A stretch of DNA of 64,000 nucleotides from Cyathus striatus (taxonomy: Eukaryota; Basidiomycota; Agaricomycetes; Agaricales; Nidulariaceae), in NCBI GenBank assembly GCA_025738555.1, contig JAOVFP010000012.1, positions 3,224,001 through 3,288,000 on the forward strand, in the 5' to 3' direction. The position numbers and the translations under genes were made by a program. This document shows, piece after piece, positions 11,715-21,619 of this stretch. Position 1 is the stretch's first letter; every line of letters starts with the position of its first letter. The notes under the pieces were generated by a model, which was not told the origin of the DNA, ran no database searches, and saw only the letters and a program-made list of their open reading frames with translations.

Positions 11715-12105
11715 TAAGGGGAAATCAAACTTGCTCACTTGGCAAAACGAAATGATTGATGGTCAAAACAAAACAACTTCCCACAGAAACAAAGAGAGGA
11801 CATGACATCATTTCGAGGTGATCTTGTTACAAGCGTTCTTAGTCAATATTGTGTCAGAGCTTGAAGTTGAAGTAAGCGACTGCTTGGCTCACTTGGACTT
11901 GGAGGTGCATGCGTGAACTCATTGACTCACTCAGAATCAACTTCAATCCCAGATGGAACTCTGCTGGAGCCATCAGCCATTTGTTTCAATACAATGTGGG
12001 GGTGTCAAACCTCAGTTGGAACAAAACAAAGTTCCCACGCAACACAAAAACTGCTTGGCACAACAAAACAGCCAGTTACACCAACTTTGATTTCCCCTAT
12101 TTGCT
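11715..12105. mobile_element. MITE-like insertion inside the palindrome (candidate)
   Basis: Short inverted ends, GGGGAAATCAAACTTG near 11719 and its near reverse complement CAACTTTGATTTCCCC near 12083, enclose about 380 bp of sequence absent from the right half of the palindrome. It has no coding content. A later insertion into the left side only would explain the asymmetry. Confidence 0.4.
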
Positions 12106-12224
12106 CACAATTATGGAGCCTTAAAACACAATAGAGTGAGGAATTATGTGGTACTGAACACTTAATAGTGAAGTTGAGAGAAATCAATCACATGTGTGCA
12201 GTTACCTGTATATCTATATCATTG

Positions 12225-12990
12225 TTTAAATTGTTACAGAAGCAAAGTATCCAAAAGTGCACAGTATATTATTAAAACAAAAAAACAAAAAAGTTCTTGT
12301 AGAATTGAAGGTTATAACATGAGATATGACAATTATAAAATTATGGAAGTGTAACAGTAATAAGAAACTAGAATGGAAAATGTAGAGTGTATATAGGTCC
12401 ATTAACAAAGTATGAGAAATTTGGAATGAGATGGTATGACATGTTGTCCAATCAGAACTAGGGATGTGATACAATGGTATTGAACTAATCCTAAGTCATT
12501 ATCATGATTCTTGTATCAGCTATTGGTTATAGTGATGTCTTCAACAACACACATTATTCAGTCACATATTTGCTTACTCTATATGACTACATGACAGTTT
12601 CTTTGTTTTATCAATACATAGAAGTAATGGAGACTATCTCCACTCTTAGTGATATTGTGTTACAATTAGTATGTATTCACATCTATGATATATGATATAT
12701 AGTTTTTTTAGTATTTGCATCCTGTACTTCTCTACTCTTTCTTGCCCAGTGACCATTACTTTTTCACTCTTTTAAGGCCAGACACCATCTAGAATTAGCA
12801 GTGAACAGGCATTTCAGAATGTTCTGGTCCAATCTAACCAGACACCATCAGGAAGTTGTTCATGCACCTGCTATTGCTGAGTTTCCTTCTCTTGACATGG
12901 TTTTCAAATTTAAATACATTGTCAATGTCAAAGGCTAAATTACATTATTAAGAATTGGACAGAGTTAACTATAGTGTTACTGGGTTTGAT
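12225..12990. repeat. Inner inverted segment X (older copy pair)
   Basis: This segment pairs in inverted orientation with 14490-15400. Shared strings include AAGAAACTAGAATG, GTAGAGTGTATAT, TTCAACAACACACATTA and its variant, CTTACTCTATATGA, TTCTTGC(C/T)CAGTG and GGATATGAAAGG. Differences and small indels are frequent, so this pair is much older than the near-identical tract at 13484-14021 / 16064-16601. Confidence 0.75.
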
Positions 12991-13086
12991 TCCTAGGATA
13001 TGAAAGGCATGGAAACAATTGACAAACATGACATGCATAAAATGTGTGACAGATGTGATGCATAAGTGTCAGCCATTCTGATACTT

Positions 13087-13143
13087 TTTTGCCCTGAAAA
13101 AAAGATTGCCACAATACTTTTTCCAGGGCAAAATGATTGTGCT
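13087..13143. repeat. Hairpin TTTTGCCCTG...CAGGGCAAAA, left arm
   Basis: A short perfect palindromic pair (TTTTGCCCTG at 13087-13096 and CAGGGCAAAA at 13134-13143) encloses a 37-base spacer that itself partly pairs. The same hairpin appears at 16951-16997 in the right arm. It resembles the fused ends of an older element embedded in both arms. Confidence 0.75.
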
Positions 13144-13169
13144 TTTTTGTATGGGAAATATTGAATAAC

Positions 13170-13515
13170 AATCATATGCAATCATTTGCATACAATGACT
13201 GATTAGTGGGCTATATTGATACTACAGCCTCTGGACAATCAAAGACAATCATTAGCAATCATTTGTATATAATAACTGATTAATAGGCTATATTAATACA
13301 GTAGTTTTTGGACATTCAAATGCAATCATTTGAGAATGTAGGGAGACAATTATTGGCAATCATTTGTATATATTAACTGATTAATGGCTATATTAATACA
13401 ATAGTTTCTGAACATTCAAATGCAATTATTTGAGAATGTAGGGAGACAATTATTGGCAATCATTTGTATATATTAACTGATTAATGGGCTATATTAATAC
13501 AATAGTTTCTGGACA
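13170..13515. repeat. 100-bp tandem repeats, left arm
   Basis: Three to four units begin CAATCATTTGTATATATTAA and end in GTAGGGAGACAATTATTGG, near 13168, 13255, 13355 and 13455. They are mirrored at 16570-16905. Confidence 0.8.
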
Positions 13516-13973
13516 TTCAACATGCTTTGCATTTGTTACATACTTCATGTGCATCACATTTGTCACACATATTCCCACGCCTCATATTTTTCCCACGCAT
13601 CACATTTGTCACGTTATTCATGTGCATCATGTTTGTCACACATATTCCCACGCTTTGCATTTGTCACATACTTCCCATGTGTCACATTCATCACATATAT
13701 TCCTGTGCTTCATGTTTGTCACATACTTCCTGCATGTCACATCTGTCACATATATTCCCACGCTTCACATCTGTCATATATTTCCTGCGTGTCACGTTCG
13801 TCACAGATATTCCCACGCTTCACATTTGTCACATTCTTCCTGCGCGTCACGTCTGTCACGCATATTCCCACGCATCAATTCATCATACATTTCCCACACA
13901 TCACATAAGTGACAATTTTCACGCATGTCACGTCTGTCACGATTCTCCCACACTACACATATATCACACTTGT
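13516..13973. repeat. Left inner GTCACA-type array (recently homogenised)
   Basis: Units of the type CACATTTGTCACACATATTC with CCCACGCTTCACAT linkers. The block 13484-14021 has an apparently base-for-base inverted copy at 16064-16601: the translated frames on the two strands are identical over about 160 codons and part only at the end. Confidence 0.85.
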
Positions 13974-14182
13974 CACGCTTTAGCGCGTTTGTCACGCTTT
14001 AGCGCGTTTGTCACGCTTTAGCGCGTTTGTCACGCTTTAGCGCGTTTGTCACGCTTTAGCGCGTTTGTCACGCTTTAGCGCGTTTGTCACGCTTTAGCGC
14101 GTTTGTCACGCTTTAGCGCGTTTGTCACGCTTTAGCGCGTTTGTCACGCTTTAGTGCATATGTCATGCTTTAGCACATTTGT
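13974..14182. repeat. 19-bp minisatellite, 10-11 copies
   Basis: The unit CACGCTTTAGCGCGTTTGT is repeated head to tail; the first nine copies are perfect and the last two degenerate. The mirrored position near 16070-16110 has only about three units, so the array expanded or contracted in one arm after duplication. Confidence 0.9.
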
Positions 14183-14489
14183 AACATTCTTTATAAGTGT
14201 TATGCTCTTATGAATGTCACACATCTTGCATCTATTTGTCATGCTTTTCATGCTCATCACAGTGCATTTGTCATACTTTGTATGCACATCATGTATCACA
14301 TAAGTCACATCTGTTTCTTATGAGTTACACATGCATCATATTCATTATGTCTTTGAGGCTTTCATCATACTTTCACACACATCATAAGTGTTACTTATGT
14401 CACATTTTTGAGATGTATAATACATTTCAAGCACATCATGCTTACATGAGTATCATGATTGTGACATGTTCATGGGGCTCCAACAGGTT

Positions 14490-15400
14490 TATAATGAAAT
14501 ATGTTATGTACCTTTCATATCCAAGGAATTAGATCACTTAGTGATGCCACATTTAACCCATATCTCATTATAACCCATATCTCATTACTTAGCAATGTAA
14601 TTCAGCCTCTTCCATTGACAAGTCAGTCATTGATTCAGACCCTGTATGACAATACTGCATATGACTTTAGAAAAATGGTAGTAAGTTGTTCTTAAGTGAG
14701 AAAGGAGAAAAGACAAAGTAGTCTTTCTGAAAGAGAACAAGAAGAAAAGAAGGTGATGATGTGGTTGACACCAAACTAAAAAATAGAAAAGCAAGTAATG
14801 ACCACTGAGCAAGAAAGTGAAGAGAAGTACAGGAGGGGGGTTTCATATGTATGAATGGATACTAATACTAAAAGAACTATATAACATAAATCAGAGATGT
14901 GTAATACATGACAGTATAGAAGTGTCATGTAATCATATAGAGTAAGCATATATGTGACTTAATGTGTGTTGAAGATATAAGAATAACCAATGGTAAATGC
15001 AAGAATCATAATCATTTAATGACTGAGACATGTGAGTTTAATGTGATGTGGAATCACATATACTCACCATTCTTTCAGATTTGTTATTTATATGTCATTC
15101 TTTCAGTATATGTCCTTTTCTGTTCAGTTGTTAAATATTTCCAAAATATTCATTTCTATTATAATGATCTCATTATCTCTCATATCCAGACTAACCATTA
15201 TAGTTTTTACTTTGTCATTAATTACATCTCTAGTCCTGATTATTAAACATTATACCATCCCATTTCCAAATTCTCATGCTCTGTCAGTGGGGGTAAGACT
15301 TCAACTACATATACACTCTACATTTTTCATTCTAGTTTCTTATTACCACCACACTTCTGTAACTTTCTAATTGTTATTTTCCATCTTACAGTCTCTAATT
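14490..15400. repeat. Inner inverted segment X' (partner of 12225-12990)
   Basis: This is the reverse-complement relative of 12225-12990, read with many substitutions. Matching landmarks run in reverse order across the whole segment, for example CATATCCAAGGAATTA near 14517 against GATTCCTAGGATATG near 12988, and CATTCTAGTTTCTTATTA near 15336 against AATAAGAAACTAGAATG near 12360. Confidence 0.75.
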
Positions 15401-15880
15401 CTACAAGTACATATTGTTTCCTCTGCATGTATAATTCACTCTATACTGTTAAATACTTACTCCACTCTCTGTCAGAAGTAACAAAGAATAAAGAGTGTGA
15501 TAAAGAGGGAATAGAGGATAATGAAGGGCAAAGAGGGTGATAGTGGAGCAAAGACTCAAACACAAACACTGACACTAATACAGATGGGGAGGAAACTTGT
15601 TTATAACTACCAAGTTACAGAGTGTATATATACTAAGGCTGTCTACTAAAGTCCAACCAAAGTCCAGGTAACTAAAGTAACAGACAGCTATCAATCTGTC
15701 AATCACAGAACTGTCAAGTATGACAGATAACAAGTGACAGCTATCAAAGAAGCTGTGCAACCCAGAATATCTAACACTCTCATAACAACTTGATTAGCAG
15801 TAGAGACAGAAAATCTGATGTCATTGGAAAACATGATATTTGTGGAAAAGTTGCAATGCACTTCAAAAATGTGACATGCA
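15401..15880. other. Central unique spacer of the palindrome
   Basis: I found no partner for this stretch elsewhere in the element and no coding signal. A short imperfect repeat of ACAGACAGCTATCAA / GACAGCTATCAA lies near 15683 and 15735. Confidence 0.4.
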
Positions 15881-16063
15881 TGAAAAACACATGATGCATA
15901 TATATGTAACATATGTGAAAAGTGTGACATGCATGCAGATCGTCATGGCATGACGCACCTCAGAGATGTGACATGCACGACGAGTGTGAAATGCATGACA
16001 AATAGATGTGAAATGTGCGACATGCATAAGAGCATAATGCTCATAAAGAACATGATAAACACA

Positions 16064-16601
16064 CTAAACCATGACAAACACACTAAAGCGTGACAAACGC
16101 GCTAAAGCGTGACAAGTGTGATATATGTGTAGTGTGGGAGAATCGTGACAGACGTGACATGCGTGAAAATTGTCACTTATGTGATGTGTGGGAAATGTAT
16201 GATGAATTGATGCGTGGGAATATGCGTGACAGACGTGACGCGCAGGAAGAATGTGACAAATGTGAAGCGTGGGAATATCTGTGACGAACGTGACACGCAG
16301 GAAATATATGACAGATGTGAAGCGTGGGAATATATGTGACAGATGTGACATGCAGGAAGTATGTGACAAACATGAAGCACAGGAATATATGTGATGAATG
16401 TGACACATGGGAAGTATGTGACAAATGCAAAGCGTGGGAATATGTGTGACAAACATGATGCACATGAATAACGTGACAAATGTGATGCGTGGGAAAAATA
16501 TGAGGCGTGGGAATATGTGTGACAAATGTGATGCACATGAAGTATGTAACAAATGCAAAGCATGTTGAATGTCCAGAAACTATTGTATTAATATAGCCCA
16601 T
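16064..16601. repeat. Right inner GTCACA-type array (partner of 13484-14021)
   Basis: Inverted copy of 13484-14021, apparently identical by eye. Flanking arm sequence on either side is more diverged, which marks this as a distinct tract. Confidence 0.9.
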
Positions 16602-16950
16602 TAATCAGTTAATATATACAAATGATTGCCAATAATTGTCTCCCTACATTCTCAAATAATTGCATTTGAATGTTCAGAAACTATTGTATTAATATAGCCA
16701 TTAATCAGTTAATATATACAAATGATTGCCAATAATTGTCTCCTACATTCTCAAATGATTGCATTTGAATGTCCAAAAACTACTGTATTAATATAGCCTA
16801 TTAATCAGTTATTATATACAAATGATTGCTAATGATTGTCTTTGATTGTCCAGAGGCTGTAGTATCAATATAGCCCACTAATCAGTCATTGTATGCAAAT
16901 GATTGCATATGATTGTTATTCAATATTTCCCATACAAAAAAGCACAATCA

Positions 16951-16997
16951 TTTTGCCCTGGAAAAAGTATTGTGGCAATCTTTTTTTCAGGGCAAAA
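16951..16997. repeat. Hairpin TTTTGCCCTG...CAGGGCAAAA, right arm
   Basis: Mirror of the hairpin at 13087-13143, with the spacer in reverse-complement form. Confidence 0.75.
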
Positions 16998-17029
16998 AAG
17001 TATCAGAATGGCTAACACCACTCTGTGAT

Positions 17030-18050
17030 GCACATGAAATTGTGACAAAATGTAATACACAGGAATGAGCATGAAAAAGTTATGCATTTGAATACAAGTG
17101 ACAAATGTGACACATGCAAATATATGTGACAAATATGATGTGTGCGAAATTGTGACAAAATGTGATGCGCATGAAAGTGTGACAAATGTACATGGGTGAA
17201 TATATGTGATAAATGTGATGTGTTCGAAATTGTGACAAAATGTGACGCTTGCGAAAAGCGTGACAAATGCGACATGTGTGAATAAGTATGACAAATGTGA
17301 TGCATGTGAATATACATGACATATATAATGTGTGTGAAATTGTGACAAAACGTGACACACGAGAAAAGCGTGGCAGATGTAACCCGTGGGAATATGTGTG
17401 ACAAAGTGACAAAATGTGACGTGGGTGAGAAGCGTCACAGATGTGACCCGCGGGAATATGTGTGACAAATGTGACGCGTGTGAAATTGTGACAAAACGTG
17501 ACGCATGCAGAAAGCGTCACAGATGTGACACATGTGAATATGTATGACAAATGTCATGCATGTGAATATAAGTGACATATGTAATGTGCATGAAATCGTG
17601 ACAGATGTAACATGCATGAAATCGTGACAGATGTGATGCACACAAAAAGCGAGACACATGTAACCCGTGGGAACGTGCGTGACAAATGTGACGCGTTCGA
17701 AATCGTGACGAAACGTGACGCTTGCAAAAAGCGTCACAGATGTGATGTGTGTGAATATGTATGACAAATGTGATGCGTGCAAATATACATGACATATGTG
17801 ATGTGCATGAAATCGTGACAAAACGTGACGCGCGCGAAAGCGTGACACATGTAACACGTGCGAATATATGTGACAAACATGACGCGTGGGAATATATGTG
17901 ACAAATGTGACACGCCAGAGGAACATGACAAATGTGATGTGCAGGAAATATGTGAAGTACCAGAAATATCTAGAGTGTGAGAAATGCGTGATGCATGAGA
18001 CAATTGTGACAATTGTGATGTGCAGAAAAACATGACAAATTCATACAATA
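17030..18050. repeat. Right outer GTCACA-type array
   Basis: Diverged inverted copy of 10545-11600. It shares the unit types but differs in order and base content at many places, including one- and two-unit indels. Confidence 0.85.
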
Positions 18051-18490
18051 GCAATATCCAATTAATGATTGCTTATGATCACCTAATACATCCACACAAT
18101 TGTATTATTCAACTTGAAACAATTAATGATTGTTTATGATTGCCTAACCACCCATACAACCATAATATTCAATTAGAAAAATCAATGATTGTTTATGATC
18201 ACCTAACCATCCATACAATGCTAATATTCAATTAGAAACATCAATGATTGTGTATGATTGCCTAACCATCCATACAGTGCTAATATTCAAATAGTAAAAA
18301 CCAATGATTGTTTATGATCACCTAATACATTCATACTATACTAATATTCAAATAGTAAAAATCAATGATTGTTTATGATCACCTAAACATCCATACAACA
18401 GTAATATTCAATTAGAATAAATCAATGATTGTTTATGATCACTTAATACATTTATACAATAGTAATGCTCAATTAGAACCTCAATGATTG
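18050..18490. repeat. Right subterminal array, about 7 x 61 bp
   Basis: Mirror of 10135-10545, with units AATGATTGTTTATGATCACC at about 61-bp spacing. It is very similar to the left array, with small indels. Confidence 0.85.
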
Positions 18491-18582
18491 TCTATGATTG
18501 CAATCATACTGTGGCATGACTTTGGTGATTGGGACAATCACCAAACCCTGGCTTTCTATGATCAAAATCACCTACACTTATG

Positions 18583-20719
18583 CGTTAACTTTAGTATAAC
18601 AACCAGAGAATTGAAATCTTGGTGAAATCAGTCCAGACTTGGGACTCCGAACCATCAAAAGAAGTTGGTCACATGATGATCTTTGTAGAGAACACTGCCA
18701 GTCTCGTCTTTATACAAAAATATTCCTTTTTTAAAAATAAATAAATAAATAACCCTACTGCGAAGGTGCTATGGATGTACTCTAATATGAGTGGTATATA
18801 AAGAGTAATTATCGAGATCATATTTAGGGAGTCACAGTTCAAACCTGTGTGTCCCGCTTATCCCACTCAAAAGGCGCCATCCAGTGGTACGAGAGTAAAT
18901 AAATATTTTATTTTACCTCTTTTGCGGGAATAGCGCACAGACCATTCCTGGGATGGTGGAGAAGGTTTACACTGAGCATTGAGGATTTGGCAGGTAAGGC
19001 ATGGTGCAACTAAAGTGATGAAGTGGCTCCCGATGAAAGGCAAGACGGATCAGGTAGCTGGCGCCCTGAGCAAGCATACACCTGCAGCTCCGCCTAACCG
19101 AACAGGCATGGAAAGACTGATAGACCACACAGCAGGACAAGTCATCCGTAAATCTAGTGCTGGCGCCATCGTATTTATAGGTTCTATAGAAGTGGCTAGC
19201 GAGCATGTGTACGCTGGATGAGAAGCCGATGTCGCTGGGAATCTGGCCTATGCAACGTAGTGAGCAGCCGGCAGCATTCAAAACAGCCTCATCCTTTCCT
19301 ATCTGCCCCTCTGAGGCACAAGCCTTTCGTCAAGTTGAGCGTCGCTGCTGGCAGCTGGCAACAAAACACTCTCCTCACACCGACCGATTGTCACCCAGCC
19401 GACGCCATCTCATTCCTTCGACCCTTCGATTCCGATATCCTGGATGCAGATACGATGGATATTGTGGCCTGGAGTGACATAAAGGTTCAAAGGTGGATGG
19501 CGGGTTCGTAGAATGAGCCCTGCCAGCAGGATTCGACATGGGTGGTTAAGTCATCATATCCTAATCGCTGGTGCTCGCAAATGGACCACTGGCAGCATTG
19601 ATGGTTGATGTTGAGTGTTTGGGAGGTGGCATACGACAGATCGAAAACAGTGACAACAGAGTTATAGCTGCTACATTCGCACCTCGAGCTGGCCAAATTT
19701 GCAGCCCTGCTACTGGTAAGGACAGCTGTGCCATCACGGTGTACTGCTTGGTATATGGGAGTTCGAGCTCAAATGGTTTCTAGTTATTTGCATGTGCATG
19801 ATACACTTGGAGCTCTACTGGACAAGGCTCGTCCATGGTTCCAGCCTTCCAGTGAATCGGTATACACAACTGCCCTCTTCCAGATGCCAACAACACCCAA
19901 CCGCTTTTAATGAGACCACAAAAGCCCTATGCCTGGATGGTGAAGAGGATCGCAGCTGGGTTGGTATTGCAGGAGCAAATCTGTTAAGTACTGAGGAAGG
20001 CTCGTTCGCCGTGGTTTGGACCAGGGTATCACAGACAAGAATATATGCATTGGTGCCTAGCAGCTGCAGGGTATGCCACGAGTTCTACTGAGCAAGGATA
20101 GTCCATGCCAGTGGGCTATGGTGCCCCCCAGGCAGAAAGTGCTACAGAATACGCTGAGAACGTCCATGGGTGTTGGTACCAGCGTAGACAATATTAGTCG
20201 ACTAATAACTACCAATAACCTATTGTGTGCTTACAGCAGCGCCAGATGTACATGCGCAATCAAGCCTGCTGCTAGCTGACTGGGTTGCGTAGCTGTAGAA
20301 GAACCAGACTTCATTTGCGCAGTCTAGTGATTCCAAGGCAGAGGGAATCACTGGGAGCTGCATTGAGTTGCAGCAAAGTATAGGAATACAGAGCAGTCCA
20401 CATACCCCACTGAACACCCCTAGTTAAATTCCCACCAATCCAGCTATTCCTCGTCCTCATCGTTCATTCGATGTTCTTTTGTTGTTTGTTGCTGTTGCTG
20501 GGCAAAACATATCCGCAGATGATGATGTGCATGGTTAGAGGCGGGAATATGTGTGCTGGTGTTGGAAATAAGCTTTCCAAAGGTTTAATAGTCAACCTTC
20601 CTCTTCCCGCATTCTGTAACCAACCACTACCTACAAGTTCCAAGTCATCGTACGTTGCTGAAGTGAATACATATGTTAGAACTATACTGACAAGTTAATT
20701 CAACAATTCTGGTAGGAAC
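18583..20719. other. Gene-poor region
   Basis: Many short frames overlap on both strands between 18960 and 20420, but none shows a recognisable domain or a convincing exon chain. A short microsatellite AAATAAATAAATAAATAA lies near 18735. Possibly decayed gene or transposon sequence. Confidence 0.4.
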
Positions 20720-21142
20720 ATGCCAAAAGTTGTCGAACCTACATTCATTGAGTATGATCTCCAGGCCACATTCTATGAGGTACATTCGTCTTTATGTTTG
20801 TTACTTTTTCTCCAACCGAGGGTAGACCCACGTTTGTAGGTAGGCAATCAGGTGATGGTGCACTGGGGAGGATGTTGGAGGGCTACAGAATTAGTGCACA
20901 TTGAACATATGGTGCACTGGAGAGGTTGTTGGAGGGCTGCGGAATCAATACACATCGAACGTCGTGGGAAGCTCAGGAAGCCCAAGCGTAAGAACACAAA
21001 GAAAAGCAAGGGTTGTAAAACCAAACTGAAACAGGTATGTCTGTGTAGTGAAGCACAGTATGCACTTCAGAGATCTTGTGGGGAGCTACAGGTGGTGGTA
21101 TTTGGGAAATTTGGCTACTCATCTGCCTATGATGGGGGATGA
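20720..21142 (+). CDS. Small three-exon candidate gene, function unknown
   Basis: Exons 20720-20779, 20840-21034 and 21092-21142 join in phase 0 through GT..AG introns of 60 and 57 nt and give 101 residues. The product starts MPKVVEPTFIEYDLQATF, then holds a 19-residue tandem repeat (MVHWGGCWRATELVHIEH followed by a near copy) and a strongly basic stretch rich in Lys/Arg. The second intron also has no in-frame stop, so it could be retained. No family was recognised. The repeated Trp/Cys motif may reflect a decayed transposon protein. Support rests on splice-site quality and frame continuity only. Confidence 0.35.
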
Positions 21143-21209
21143 GAGAATCAGCTGAGACTAGCTACCCGCTAGTGAGAAGTGCTGCAAAAGCCATTCAACA
21201 CTTGAGGTC

Positions 21210-21425
21210 TACACTGCCTCGATATTGGGAAGCCCATACACCGAGACACCAACATTGTTTGTGCTTGGAGAGGAGGGAATCCCAGGTCCCGAGACAGTAA
21301 CCTGCTGCTTGAGAAGCGCTCCAAATGGAAGGGCCTTCACACTTCGGGCTATGGGAAGCAGAAACTCACGCTTTGGGCCCGCAGAGCCTCGATGTTGGGA
21401 AGCCCATACATTGAGACGCTGACAG
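21210..21425. repeat. Two diverged copies of an R1-like segment
   Basis: CCTCGATATTGGGAAGCCCA with following CATACACCGAGAC near 21213 and a near copy at about 21387 resemble GATGTTGGGAAGCCCATACA in the R1 repeat near 30361. Confidence 0.6.
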
Positions 21426-21619
21426 CTAGAGATGCCACGATGAGGGAGAGGTTTATCCGTAATTAGTATCAGAGCACGTTTGCTTGTGTTTGCTCATGTT
21501 TGCCAATTGATCTAAATGTCTACTTCCCTGACTGCTTGAAAATAATACTGCATTGTGCACTGTGAGATAGCATCCAACAAGCATCCAAGATATATCATTA
21601 TCCCATATACATGACCAAT

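Larger units (their letters stand above)
10048..18582. mobile_element. Giant palindromic foldback element, no recognisable transposase
   Basis: The two ends are inverted copies. The left end contains GTGTAGGTGATTTTGATCAT at 10053 and the right end contains its reverse complement ending at 18577; homology then runs inward. The seven bases CGTTAAC lie at 10041-10047 and again at 18583-18589, a candidate target-site duplication, though GTTAAC is itself palindromic. The arms consist of 61-bp subterminal repeats, long GTCACA-type arrays, a 57-bp hairpin, 100-bp repeats and a second GTCACA array. The interior has further inverted segments. All long open frames inside are translations of the arrays. 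Terminal inverted repeats with dense subterminal arrays fit a non-autonomous DNA transposon, possibly mobilised by a KDZ-like enzyme. That class assignment is inference. Confidence 0.65.

Noticed and set aside
13974..14182. CRISPR-like array of 19-bp repeats
   Set aside because: The copies are head to tail with no spacers, in a eukaryotic context; it is a minisatellite.
13484..16601. Pairs of 128-164 codon frames that are identical in both arms
   Set aside because: Their identity reflects the inverted repeat, not protein conservation; the residues merely repeat CHTYSHASHLSH-like array translation.
10048..18582. A hidden transposase inside the palindrome
   Set aside because: I checked the non-array interior segments in all frames and saw no DDE-like motif, cysteine cluster or exon chain longer than chance.
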